A DNA stretch of 15,263 nucleotides from DATCVA01 sp036567205 (GTDB taxonomy: Bacteria; Pseudomonadota; Gammaproteobacteria; Burkholderiales; Burkholderiaceae_B). Location: contig DATCVA010000182.1 of NCBI GenBank assembly GCA_036567205.1, positions 1 to 15,263 of the forward strand, read 5' to 3'. A program made the translations under genes and the position numbers. Shown here in pieces: positions 1 through 7,268 of the stretch. Every line of letters begins with the position of its first letter. Position 1 is the stretch's first letter. Below the pieces are notes generated by a model. It saw only the letters and a list, made by a program, of their open reading frames with translations. It was not told where the DNA came from and ran no database searches.

Positions 1-556
1 CATTAGCGGCATACGCGGTCAGCGTCAGGAAATGCATAAAAAGATTAAATGCCTGGAATACAGTTCGCTGCTGATCTTTGGGCCAGCCTCGCAGGTTGCA
101 CCACAAGGTAGGCGCCGGGCCTGGCATGCCGCCAAAACCGCTCATTGTCCCGCCCATCAGTCCTACAAAGCCATCGGCCACGCGCCCGCCATGGGTGATC
201 CTGGGGATATGCGTAATACACAACATGGCCGTGCAATAAACGGACAGCATCAAACCCACGCCAAATTTGAACAGCAAGGGATTCATGATGTTAAGCAGCC
301 ACAACCCGACCGGCACACCCAGTATTCCGCCCACTAAAAAGGGACTGAAGCGGCGCCATACAAAGCCCTGCCTAAGGGAACCAGCCGCCAAAAGCTGGCC
401 TACCAGAGATCCAAAAACGACAACAGGTACAGCGACAGCCGGATCAATAACCCATGACCAGACCGCCAGAGCTACTAATCCAAAGCCAAAGCCAGCCAGC
501 CCCTGCACAAAGCCGGCCAGCGCGCCACCCAGCGCAATGAGTATCCAGATATCCAT
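1..556 (-). CDS. TauE/SafE-family membrane permease, 3' part cut by window edge
   Basis: This is the N-terminal 185 residues of a very hydrophobic protein; the frame stays open from the ATG at 556 to the window edge. The glycine-rich first membrane segment (residues 5-33, containing AGFVQGLAGFGFG) is typical of the TauE/SafE (sulfite exporter / DUF81) family. Further likely membrane segments lie near residues 39-58, 72-90 and 97-116. A second glycine-rich repeat, VGLMGGTMSGFGGMPG at residues 131-146, matches the internal repeat these permeases carry. Family members export or import small anions such as sulfite, sulfoacetate or other carboxylates and sulfonates; the substrate cannot be read from sequence. 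It starts 9 bp after the stop of the ThDP enzyme gene, so it is probably the last or a late gene of the same operon. No clear Shine-Dalgarno is seen, which suggests translational coupling. Confidence 0.85.
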   Translation of the reverse strand, partial: MDIWILIALGGALAGFVQGLAGFGFGLVALAVWSWVIDPAVAVPVVVFGSLVGQLLAAGSLRQGFVWRRFSPFLVGGILGVPVGLWLLNIMNPLLFKFGVGLMLSVYCTAMLCITHIPRITHGGRVADGFVGLMGGTMSGFGGMPGPAPTLWCNLRGWPKDQQRTVFQAFNLFMHFLTLTAYAAN

Positions 557-565
557 CGCTGCCGC

Positions 566-2227
566 TTATGGAAGTCGAACAACAGGTGCCGGCAATCCTT
601 CAAGCGCTACGTTCACGCAACTGGGCACATTCATCGAAGCTGCCCGCTGCAATGCCTGCGGCAGTGCATTCAGGCTATCGACATATTCGCCATGGCCCCC
701 GAACGCAGCAGCGACGTGATCGTAGCGCGACGGCAGGAGCTCACACCCGATGGCACGATCAGCACCATAATTCCTGAGCTGGATTTGATGCTCGGCATTC
801 CAGCACGCATCATTGCCGACAACACAAACAATGGGCGCCTGATAGCGTACGGCTGTATCCAGTTCGGCACAATGAAAACCAAAGGTGCCGTCTCCCATGA
901 GCGCCACCACTGGCGCCTCGGGATAGGCCAGTTTGGCAGCGACCGCCATGGGTAGTGCGGCGCCTATGGCCCCCGCCGCGCCATTGATCACGCGATGAGG
1001 AGCATCGAGGCAAGCTTGTGCCCACTGACCGAACTCGCCCCCATCAACAACAAGAACCGCATCGGGGTGGCTGTCGAGCAAGGGTTGCACGGTCAGGCAT
1101 AGCTGGGCGGGATGAATACAGCCGGTCGTCGCCTGGACGGAACTGTTCCAGTCGGACGGACGGTACGCGATGGCGTCCTTGACCTGCGTGAGCCACGCTG
1201 TATATTGCCCGCCTGCGACCCCCTTGGTTTGGTGACCTGGTGCGTCGTGCGCGGCTCGTGTCAAAGACGCCAGTGCCGTCAACGCATCGGCTTGCTCGCG
1301 TGCCTGCAAACGTCCTTCTACTGCCTGGCTGGATCGATCGAACTCAGCCGGGTCCGCATCAATTTGCAGAAAAGTGCTGTCGGCCGCAAAGACCGGTGCA
1401 CGCCCAAAGCCCAAGGTAAAGTCCAAGCGCTTGCCCACCAGCAAAATACAATCAGCACTCGCCAACACGGGTGCAAATGCGCCAAGGGCAGGGTCATTGC
1501 TCCCGCGCGGACTTTCGGTGGCCACCACCGGGATACCCAGAGCCGACTCCAGCTGCTGCACTGCACTGCGCCCGTGGTCGGTCAGGCCTTGAGGCCCTAC
1601 GACAATGATGGGGCGACGCGCCTGGTTCAGGCGAGCAAGCAGAGCCTGAGCTGCTTCAGGCATCAGTTCTTGCGCAACAACCTGATAAGCCGAAAGCGCC
1701 GGCAGCTCTGTTGCCAGGGTAAGGGCTTCAAGCACATCGGTTGGCAAGCTGAGGTGTACCGGGCCGGGCCTGCCCGACAGTGCAATCTGACAAGCACGCG
1801 CAAAATCGGCCGCGATCGTATCCGCGCTAGTGGCGACCCAGGCCACCTTCACGACGGGCTGGGCCATTGCAACCTGATCCATTTCCTGAAATGCGCCCCA
1901 ACCACGCTGATTGCTGGGTGCGTGGCCCGACAAGAGCACGACGGGCGACTCTGACATCGATGCGGTGTATAAGGCCGATATAGCATTCGCATGACCGGGC
2001 CCACCGGTAACCAATGCCAGGCCCACACCACCGGTCAGACGAGCCCACGCATCGGCCATATGAACAGCCGCTCCTTCATGACGCGTGTGAATGAGCTCGA
2101 GCTTTTCGTCGAACACGGCATCGTATACCGGCATGATGTGATTACCCGATAAGGTAAAAATTTTGCTTATGCCGGCCAGACGGATGGATCGGACCAGCAT
2201 GTCGGCGCCGCGGGGTGACTCTTTCAT
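566..2227 (-). CDS. ThDP-dependent enzyme of the acetolactate synthase/decarboxylase superfamily
   Basis: A 553-residue protein with the usual three-domain ThDP fold: an N-terminal pyrimidine-binding domain (about 5-170) with the catalytic Glu in RHE (E51) and the TGGPG loop near 74-78, a middle domain (about 190-320), and a C-terminal diphosphate-binding domain (about 375-540). The Mg/ThDP motif starts at GDG (445-447) and ends at Asn472, the expected spacing. Length fits the family (about 550-600). Relatives include acetolactate synthase, oxalyl-CoA decarboxylase, sulfoacetaldehyde acetyltransferase and 2-keto acid decarboxylases. No adjacent small regulatory subunit is present, so biosynthetic acetolactate synthase is unlikely. 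It follows the Bug receptor gene by 23 bp and has a good GGGAG ribosome site before the ATG. In this operon it probably decarboxylates or cleaves a 2-keto acid made downstream of the hydratase (inference). Confidence 0.85.
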   Translation of the reverse strand: MKESPRGADMLVRSIRLAGISKIFTLSGNHIMPVYDAVFDEKLELIHTRHEGAAVHMADAWARLTGGVGLALVTGGPGHANAISALYTASMSESPVVLLSGHAPSNQRGWGAFQEMDQVAMAQPVVKVAWVATSADTIAADFARACQIALSGRPGPVHLSLPTDVLEALTLATELPALSAYQVVAQELMPEAAQALLARLNQARRPIIVVGPQGLTDHGRSAVQQLESALGIPVVATESPRGSNDPALGAFAPVLASADCILLVGKRLDFTLGFGRAPVFAADSTFLQIDADPAEFDRSSQAVEGRLQAREQADALTALASLTRAAHDAPGHQTKGVAGGQYTAWLTQVKDAIAYRPSDWNSSVQATTGCIHPAQLCLTVQPLLDSHPDAVLVVDGGEFGQWAQACLDAPHRVINGAAGAIGAALPMAVAAKLAYPEAPVVALMGDGTFGFHCAELDTAVRYQAPIVCVVGNDACWNAEHQIQLRNYGADRAIGCELLPSRYDHVAAAFGGHGEYVDSLNALPQALQRAASMNVPSCVNVALEGLPAPVVRLP

Positions 2228-2250
2228 GAAATCTTGCTCCCTGTCTGTGA

Positions 2251-3243
2251 TTACTTTAATTGAATACCTAGCGTCTTTCCGAGCTTGTCGTAGGCCGCAA
2301 ACTGATCTGCCGTATATTTTGAGGTTTCGCTGGGCGATTTAATGGCTGGTATGCTTCCTGCGCCCGTCGTGGCCTGGACCCAGGCTTTGTCCTTGGAAAC
2401 TTGCTGCAATGTTTTAGCCCACATATCCACTAACTTTTTCTCCATCCCGGGTGGCCCGTATAAGCCGCTCCAGCCAATAATGACCTCTAGTTGCGGGTAT
2501 CCTGTTTCTTTTGCAGTAGGGATAGAGGGAAACTCTGTCAAGCGTTCTGGTGTCGTCGTGATCAGCCCGCGCAAACGATCACTTTTTATCAGGGCGGAAA
2601 TGGGAGCTACGTTGGTACAGATGAAGTCAACATCGCCTGACAACACCCCCATTACCGCGTCACCAGCCCCCTTGTAAGAAATGGGTACAGCGGCTTCGGC
2701 GCTAAGCCCCAATTCGCTGAACAGCATTTGCGGCCCAAGATTCAACACCGTCGCAGGCCCCGAAGTCGCATAATTGAGCTTGCCCGGCTCTTTTTTGATT
2801 TGCTCAACCAGGCCGGCAAAGTCCTGTATTTTTGAGTTTTTATTGACAGCGCAAACAACAGGATTCAGTTCCAGCAAACCCAGAAACGTGAAGTCGTTCC
2901 ATTTATAACTGAGCGTGGGCTGTAAAGCCGGCAAGATCACCTGCGACCCCACACGAGCCAGCAACAAGGTGTAGCCATCGGGACGTGACTCTTTAACTTG
3001 TTGGGAACCAATCGCGCCGTTTGCACCTCCCTTATTTAATATCACGATCGGTTTGCCCAGATACTTCTGGGCAGAAGCACCCAGTGCGCGCGCCGCCATA
3101 TCAGCGTCCCCACCCGTGCTGAAAGGGGTCACCAGGGTGACTGGTTGATTTGGATATTCCTGTGCAATAGCAGCTTGCGCCACGACGGCCAGACCCATGC
3201 AAAGCGATGCTTTCAATCTTATGCTGCTCGACTTTTTTTTCAT
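2251..3243 (-). CDS. Bug-type (TctC family) periplasmic receptor of a tripartite tricarboxylate transporter
   Basis: A 330-residue secreted solute receptor. The signal peptide covers residues 1-27: Lys-rich start, hydrophobic stretch, AQAAIA just before QEYPNQPV. The mature protein begins with the typical YPNQPVTLVTPFSTGGDADMAARA-type opening and ends in the usual YDKLGKTLGIQLK-like tail. Bug proteins hand carboxylic acids to a TctAB membrane pair; no tctA or tctB lies in the window, so it may work with a distant or shared transporter. I chose the ATG at 3243 because AGGAAGAG sits just upstream and the signal peptide then begins properly; an in-frame start at 3276 has no such site. The usual Bug AGG loop reads STGG here, and it lacks the Ala. 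It sits 70 bp after the flavoprotein gene, so its ligand is probably the substrate of this operon. Confidence 0.93.
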   Translation of the reverse strand: MKKKSSSIRLKASLCMGLAVVAQAAIAQEYPNQPVTLVTPFSTGGDADMAARALGASAQKYLGKPIVILNKGGANGAIGSQQVKESRPDGYTLLLARVGSQVILPALQPTLSYKWNDFTFLGLLELNPVVCAVNKNSKIQDFAGLVEQIKKEPGKLNYATSGPATVLNLGPQMLFSELGLSAEAAVPISYKGAGDAVMGVLSGDVDFICTNVAPISALIKSDRLRGLITTTPERLTEFPSIPTAKETGYPQLEVIIGWSGLYGPPGMEKKLVDMWAKTLQQVSKDKAWVQATTGAGSIPAIKSPSETSKYTADQFAAYDKLGKTLGIQLK

Positions 3244-3313
3244 GTCTCTTCCTGTTATAGATAGCCAGTTGCTCACACAAGACGGGCAAACGCCCTACTC
3301 CTACAATGAACGC

Positions 3314-5059
3314 TCACCCACTGGCAGCAGCAAGCTCATCGGTTTCAAGTATTGATTCGCCCGGACGAACCCGGGTAAAGACTACGGGGTTCCTGGACAA
3401 CTGCAACTCATTCTCCTGCAGACGAATGACCGAGTACCACGAATTTTCAAGATCGTGCACATCGGGGAAATCCTCGCGGAAATGTGCACCGCGGGAATCT
3501 TCGCGCGCCAATGCGGCATGGACGATGGCTTTGCTAACGTAGATCAGACTTTCCAGATTCAGCCAGTCGTGCCAGGTTAGATTAAAGTCACGGTTATCGT
3601 CGGCAACACCGGTATGGCGCAGTTCCTCATGCAGGTCCTCCAGGGTTTTCGCGACACGCTTCAAGCCGGCCTCATCGCGCACAATACCGGCATCGTCCCA
3701 CATGCATTCCGCCAGGCGCTCACGCAGGGCATGCAAATCACCCGCTTTTTTGTCGAAGGGATGTTCCGCGGCCTGGATCGCACTGGCTAACTTTTCTGCG
3801 TCAAACTCGACTAAAGAGCGTCCCTGGACCCACTGCGCCATGCTGTCACCGGCAATGCCGCCGAATACCGTTGAGTTGGCCACACCGTTACCACCCAGGC
3901 GATTGGCGCCATGCACTCCACCGGTATCCTCGCCTGCAGCGAACAAGCCGGACCATTCAGTACTGCAATCGGGCTTAAAGACCAGCCCCCCCATCATGTA
4001 GTGCGCGGTGGGAACCACTTCAACCAGGCCGCCAGCCAGATCAAAGCCGCAATCGGCGCAGCGCTCTACCATGCCCTTGAACTGCTTGCTGACCTTAGCG
4101 GGCCCTAGGTGACTCATCTGGATATATACCCCGCCATTGGGGCTGGTTCGGCCTGCACGCATTTCACCAAAAATGCCTCGGGAAACCACATCACGAGTGG
4201 CGCGTTCGCCACGCGGGTCGTGTTTCTCCATAAAGCGCTCGTGGTCGCCATTAAGAAGATAGCCGCCTGCCCCGCGCAACCCCTCTTCCAGCACCGTCCC
4301 CGTCATGCGTGTTTCGGTACCCGCCAGCAGACCGGTGGGGTGAAACTGCACCATTTCCATATCGCGTAGGCCCAGCCCCGCCCTCAATGCCATGGCCAGA
4401 CCATCGCAACTTTTATCTCCTGACGGTGTATGAAATTTATACATAGTGGGGCCACCGCCAGTAGCCAACAATATCGCCTTGGCGCGCACCAGGCGATATT
4501 GGCCTGTACGCACGTTGATCATGAGTACGCCCGCGATTCCAGTGCCGTCCTCAGACGGAATCAGCTCAATGGCGCGGTGCTCTTCCAGACGCTTGATTTT
4601 TCTGTCCCACACTTGCTCGGCAAGCCGGTTAATGATCTCGATACCAGTCAGATCGCCCTTGTGTACAGTTCGGTCAAAGGTTTGGCCGGCAAATGCCTTT
4701 TGATGCAAAGTGCCATCGGTATTACGGTCAAAGAAACAGCCCAGCTCGTTCTCCAGCTCGTGGACGCGCTCGATCGCCTTGTTTACCAGCGTCCAGGCCA
4801 GCTCCTGGTCGGGCAGCCATTTGCCGCCACTAATGGTATCCATGAAATGTCGCTCGGCAGAGTCGCCGTGCGCCAGTGCGACGTTGTAGCCACCTTGAAC
4901 CATACGCGTGCAACCACACTTGCCCAACAACCCCTTCACGGCAACGGTAATATCCAGCGATGGATCGGCGTCGTGTGCATGCAAGGCAGCAAACAACCCA
5001 GCCCCGCCAGAACCCAGAATCAGGATGTCAGTCGTTAGTATTTCAGCCTGCTGCGTCAT
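3314..5059 (-). CDS. Succinate dehydrogenase/fumarate reductase-type flavoprotein subunit
   Basis: A 581-residue FAD protein of the SdhA/FrdA/L-aspartate oxidase family. The dinucleotide-binding motif GSGGAG is at residues 16-21. Family catalytic residues are found at His240 (HPTG), Glu259, Arg289 (RDVVSR), His353 (HYMMGG) and Arg387 (RLGGN), by alignment to E. coli FrdA H232, E245, R287, H355 and R390. Two departures stand out. The His that covalently binds FAD in SdhA/FrdA (SHT..xGG) is Cys50 here, and the active-site Thr before the catalytic Glu (TEG) is Glu258. There are also about six extra residues between HPTG and EEG. The start overlaps the hydratase beta stop as ATGA, showing coupling. 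With the iron-sulfur and membrane subunits encoded upstream it should form a membrane-bound, quinone-linked dehydrogenase or reductase. Substrate uncertain; plain succinate is doubtful. Confidence 0.9.
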   Translation of the reverse strand: MTQQAEILTTDILILGSGGAGLFAALHAHDADPSLDITVAVKGLLGKCGCTRMVQGGYNVALAHGDSAERHFMDTISGGKWLPDQELAWTLVNKAIERVHELENELGCFFDRNTDGTLHQKAFAGQTFDRTVHKGDLTGIEIINRLAEQVWDRKIKRLEEHRAIELIPSEDGTGIAGVLMINVRTGQYRLVRAKAILLATGGGPTMYKFHTPSGDKSCDGLAMALRAGLGLRDMEMVQFHPTGLLAGTETRMTGTVLEEGLRGAGGYLLNGDHERFMEKHDPRGERATRDVVSRGIFGEMRAGRTSPNGGVYIQMSHLGPAKVSKQFKGMVERCADCGFDLAGGLVEVVPTAHYMMGGLVFKPDCSTEWSGLFAAGEDTGGVHGANRLGGNGVANSTVFGGIAGDSMAQWVQGRSLVEFDAEKLASAIQAAEHPFDKKAGDLHALRERLAECMWDDAGIVRDEAGLKRVAKTLEDLHEELRHTGVADDNRDFNLTWHDWLNLESLIYVSKAIVHAALAREDSRGAHFREDFPDVHDLENSWYSVIRLQENELQLSRNPVVFTRVRPGESILETDELAAASG

Positions 5060-5664
5060 GCGACCCCCAATGAAGCCAATACGGCATCACGACGGCTCGC
5101 CACATCGCTGTCTATCTGGTTATAAAGCGATCCGCCATGACTATCCATGCCCACCAGTAAAGGGCCAAAATCACGAATACGAAACTTCCAAAGCGATTCC
5201 GGATTGAGGTCATCCAGGTCGACGTCTTCGATTTGCTCAATCCAGGTTGTTTCCAGTGCGGCCGTACCACCAACTATGGCCAGATAAACACCGCCCAATT
5301 CCTGGAAGGCCTGCCGTGATGTTTCGTGCATGCCGCCCTTCCCGATGATGATACGAACACCGCACTGCGACAAGAGCTGCGGCGTAAACCGCTCCATGCG
5401 CGACGATGTCGTGGTCCCAATGCACACGGACTGATATCCGGCAGGAAACTCTTCTGACACAGGCACTTTTCGCACATTGGGCGCTGTATGGATGACCGCA
5501 TGGCCATTCAGGTCGAAACGAGTAGGGCGTCCCTGATCGAACATGGCGATATAGGTGGCATCGCGGATGCCATATAAGGTCTTTTGCAGAGACACCGTAT
5601 CACCCACACGCAAGGCGCGCACTTGCGCATTGGTAATGGGCATGGAAAGTTCATAATGAGCCAC
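5056..5664 (-). CDS. Class I fumarase / L-tartrate dehydratase-type hydratase, beta subunit
   Basis: A 202-residue protein matching the C-terminal domain of class I fumarases and the TtdB subunit (about 200 residues). Visible active-site features are Arg34 (RD), the TTSSRM segment with Thr85, Thr86 and Arg89 (usually PTTxxRM), and GKGGM with Lys109. The FRIRDFGPLL and DSHG tail resembles TtdB. Odd point: the conserved RDxxHKR/RR motif reads RDATYIA, so the His is Tyr38 and the following basic pair is gone. The start is a GTG at 5664 with AGGAG six bases upstream, immediately after the alpha-subunit stop. The pair should form one iron-sulfur hydro-lyase acting on a fumarate-like or tartrate-like diacid. 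The placement between dehydrogenase subunit genes suggests it hydrates the product of that dehydrogenase. Confidence 0.88.
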   Translation of the reverse strand: MAHYELSMPITNAQVRALRVGDTVSLQKTLYGIRDATYIAMFDQGRPTRFDLNGHAVIHTAPNVRKVPVSEEFPAGYQSVCIGTTTSSRMERFTPQLLSQCGVRIIIGKGGMHETSRQAFQELGGVYLAIVGGTAALETTWIEQIEDVDLDDLNPESLWKFRIRDFGPLLVGMDSHGGSLYNQIDSDVASRRDAVLASLGVA

Positions 5665-5679
5665 GTTGTTCTCCTGTGA

Positions 5680-6558
5680 TCAGAATCCGTAGGCGATGCT
5701 GGCGGGACTGAAACTGGCCCTTGCCCGTCTGGCGGAATGGCACTGCATGTTCACGGCCACCGGATTCATCGTGATGTGAGTCGCCGCGATTTCCACATGC
5801 ACAGCGAAAGCTGTGCCATCGCCGCCCAACCCTTGTGGACCAACGCCAAGCTGATTAACCGCCGCCGATAATTCTTTTTCTAAATCGGCACCCAAAGGAT
5901 CAGTACAGGCCGACCCCAGCGGTCGTGTAGACGCTTTTTTTGCCAGGTGCACACACAGATCAGAGGTGCCTCCCACACCTACGCCCACGATGGTGGGCGG
6001 ACAGGTCTTGCCACCTGCATTGATGACACAATCAATAACGAAACGCTTGACCGCTGCCAGCCCTTCGGCAGGTATGGCCATACGCAGAAATGAATTGTTT
6101 TCAGAGCCGCTTCCTTTAGGGATCATCTCGATTTCGAACGTGTCTGTGTCTGCGACAAACTCCACGTGGATGACCGGTACCCCTGCACCGCAAGAGGTTT
6201 GATTATTTTTCCTGCTAATGGGGTGGACGACGCTAGAGCGCAATGGATGCTCGCGCGTTGCTCGCTCACAGCCAACACGTATCGCTTCTTTCAGCCGCCA
6301 GCCATCCAGAGCTACCTCGCGGCCTACAAAGACGTTATAGATCGGAATACCAGTGTCCTGACACAGCAGGTTTTCGGTTTGTTCCGCGACACGAATATTG
6401 GTCACCATGGTATTTAAGATGGTACGTGCACGTTCCGATGTTTCCATACCCTGCAAGCGCCCGAAACCATTCTTGATATCATCGGGTAATATTTTTAAAG
6501 CGCGAATATAGAGTTCACGGGCGGCCTCTTCAACCTGCTTGTAATTAATTTCTTTCAT
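5680..6558 (-). CDS. Class I fumarase / L-tartrate dehydratase-type hydratase, alpha (4Fe-4S) subunit
   Basis: A 292-residue protein matching the N-terminal domain of class I fumarases and TtdA (about 300 residues). The three cysteines expected to bind the catalytic 4Fe-4S cluster are Cys66 (in CQDTG, with catalytic Asp68), Cys186 (KTCPP) and Cys273 (MQCHSARRA). The PLGSACTDPLG and GPQGLGGDGTA segments are also typical. The last Cys motif is closer to fumarases (QCHxxRR) than to E. coli TtdA (GCWAHRR), so tartrate is not the obvious substrate. The ATG at 6558 lies only 3 bp after the membrane-anchor gene, and the next gene begins 15 bp downstream, so the operon is tight. Together with the beta subunit it would reversibly add water to a fumarate-like unsaturated diacid (fumarate, mesaconate or another substituted form). 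The exact substrate is not readable. Confidence 0.9.
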   Translation of the reverse strand: MKEINYKQVEEAARELYIRALKILPDDIKNGFGRLQGMETSERARTILNTMVTNIRVAEQTENLLCQDTGIPIYNVFVGREVALDGWRLKEAIRVGCERATREHPLRSSVVHPISRKNNQTSCGAGVPVIHVEFVADTDTFEIEMIPKGSGSENNSFLRMAIPAEGLAAVKRFVIDCVINAGGKTCPPTIVGVGVGGTSDLCVHLAKKASTRPLGSACTDPLGADLEKELSAAVNQLGVGPQGLGGDGTAFAVHVEIAATHITMNPVAVNMQCHSARRARASFSPASIAYGF

Positions 6559-6561
6559 GAC

Positions 6562-6915
6562 TTAACTCAGTGTGGCGATAAGAAAAACAAAGGAGAAAAT
6601 CGATGCCAGGACAATACTGGCGGGAATCCAGCGCAGCCGCATACCTCGCCATGGAACAAATTCAATCAATAAGATACGAATGCCACCCAAGGCGTGGACC
6701 GTAAGAAGAAACACCAATGCCCATTCACCAAACTGAAACAACGGCGCGTCATACCAGCGCAGCGTCGCGTCGAGTGCGGCTTCACCTTCAAGGGCTTTAC
6801 CCAACGTCCAGAAATGGATCGGTAAGAAAACGGTAAGCAGCACACCCGAGATACGGTGCAAAAAGAAGGCTAGCGAACTAGCATGTTGCCGCGCCCGAAG
6901 ATCATTTTTTTTCAT
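6562..6915 (-). CDS. Complex II-type membrane anchor, SdhC-like cytochrome b subunit
   Basis: A 117-residue membrane protein with three predicted helices (about 14-37, 62-85, 95-115). It has the SdhC signature HRISGV (His20-Arg21) and the second-helix pattern H-x3-GIR-x-LL-x-E (His74 onwards), whose His is the haem b ligand in E. coli SdhC (H84). The Ser lying three residues before HR in E. coli SdhC, part of the quinone site, is Phe17 here. I start at the ATG at 6915, which overlaps the previous stop as ATGA and gives the family's usual length; a longer upstream frame would add 37 non-family residues. It should anchor the flavoprotein/iron-sulfur pair in the inner membrane and pass electrons to or from quinone. 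Confidence 0.85.
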   Translation of the reverse strand: MKKNDLRARQHASSLAFFLHRISGVLLTVFLPIHFWTLGKALEGEAALDATLRWYDAPLFQFGEWALVFLLTVHALGGIRILLIEFVPWRGMRLRWIPASIVLASIFSFVFLIATLS

Positions 6916-7268
6916 GGTGCGCCCCCCGTGGTCACCGCCCACACGGCTCGCAAACCCATAAACAGCAACAGCAGCGCCAGCGCATTGCTTAATACTGCAG
7001 CAAAACTGTCTTTGATAGCGGTCCACTCCACCAGCACATTACGAATGCCGATCGACGAGTGTATGGCGACGAGCACCACAAACAGGGCATAAAAAGCCGC
7101 CCATGCAATGCTGCCGCGTGTACGCTCCAGTATCTCGGCGGCACTTAGACCACCTCTGATGGCGTAGACCATGACGGCAAGATGAACCAACACAAAAGCC
7201 GCCATAGCCATGGCGCTTATGCGCTGCCAATACCAGCGACGCGCTGACCCTGCGGCAGTACTGCTCAT
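6912..7268 (-). CDS. Complex II-type membrane anchor, second cytochrome b subunit (SdhD-like)
   Basis: A 118-residue membrane protein with three predicted helices (about 17-37, 53-74, 92-112). It carries WQRISAMAMA at the first helix entry (like the QR/HR-x-S/T-A/G motif of anchors) and H-x3-GIR-x-VL-x-EW in the second helix, with His70 as likely haem ligand. Both anchors in this operon thus share the H-x3-GIR pattern. The ATG at 7268 overlaps the iron-sulfur subunit stop as ATGA, and its own stop overlaps the next anchor as ATGA; a longer in-frame start at 7418 would overlap the upstream gene by 150 bp and add residues that fit no anchor. With the neighbouring SdhC-like protein it forms the two-subunit membrane base. 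Assignment as the D rather than the C subunit is by order and is soft. Confidence 0.8.
   Translation of the reverse strand: MSSTAAGSARRWYWQRISAMAMAAFVLVHLAVMVYAIRGGLSAAEILERTRGSIAWAAFYALFVVLVAIHSSIGIRNVLVEWTAIKDSFAAVLSNALALLLLFMGLRAVWAVTTGGAP

Noticed and set aside
1112..1954. 280-codon plus-strand frame
   Set aside because: It lies wholly antisense to the ThDP enzyme, whose motifs are clear; the translation is low in recognisable pattern and rich in Arg/Cys/Gln.
566..2227. Biosynthetic acetolactate synthase (ilvB)
   Set aside because: No small subunit gene follows, and the gene is embedded in a catabolic operon with a receptor and permease; family membership only was called.
3284..3295. 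GGGC-AAAC-GCCC hairpin between flavoprotein and Bug genes
   Set aside because: A 4-bp stem without a T-run is too weak to call an attenuator or terminator.
4430..5038. 202-codon plus-strand frame
   Set aside because: Antisense shadow of the flavoprotein gene; no family features and no ribosome site.
5056..6558. Firm naming as L-tartrate dehydratase ttdAB
   Set aside because: The beta subunit resembles TtdB in places, but the alpha Cys273 motif is fumarase-like and the RDxxH motif is altered; substrate left open.
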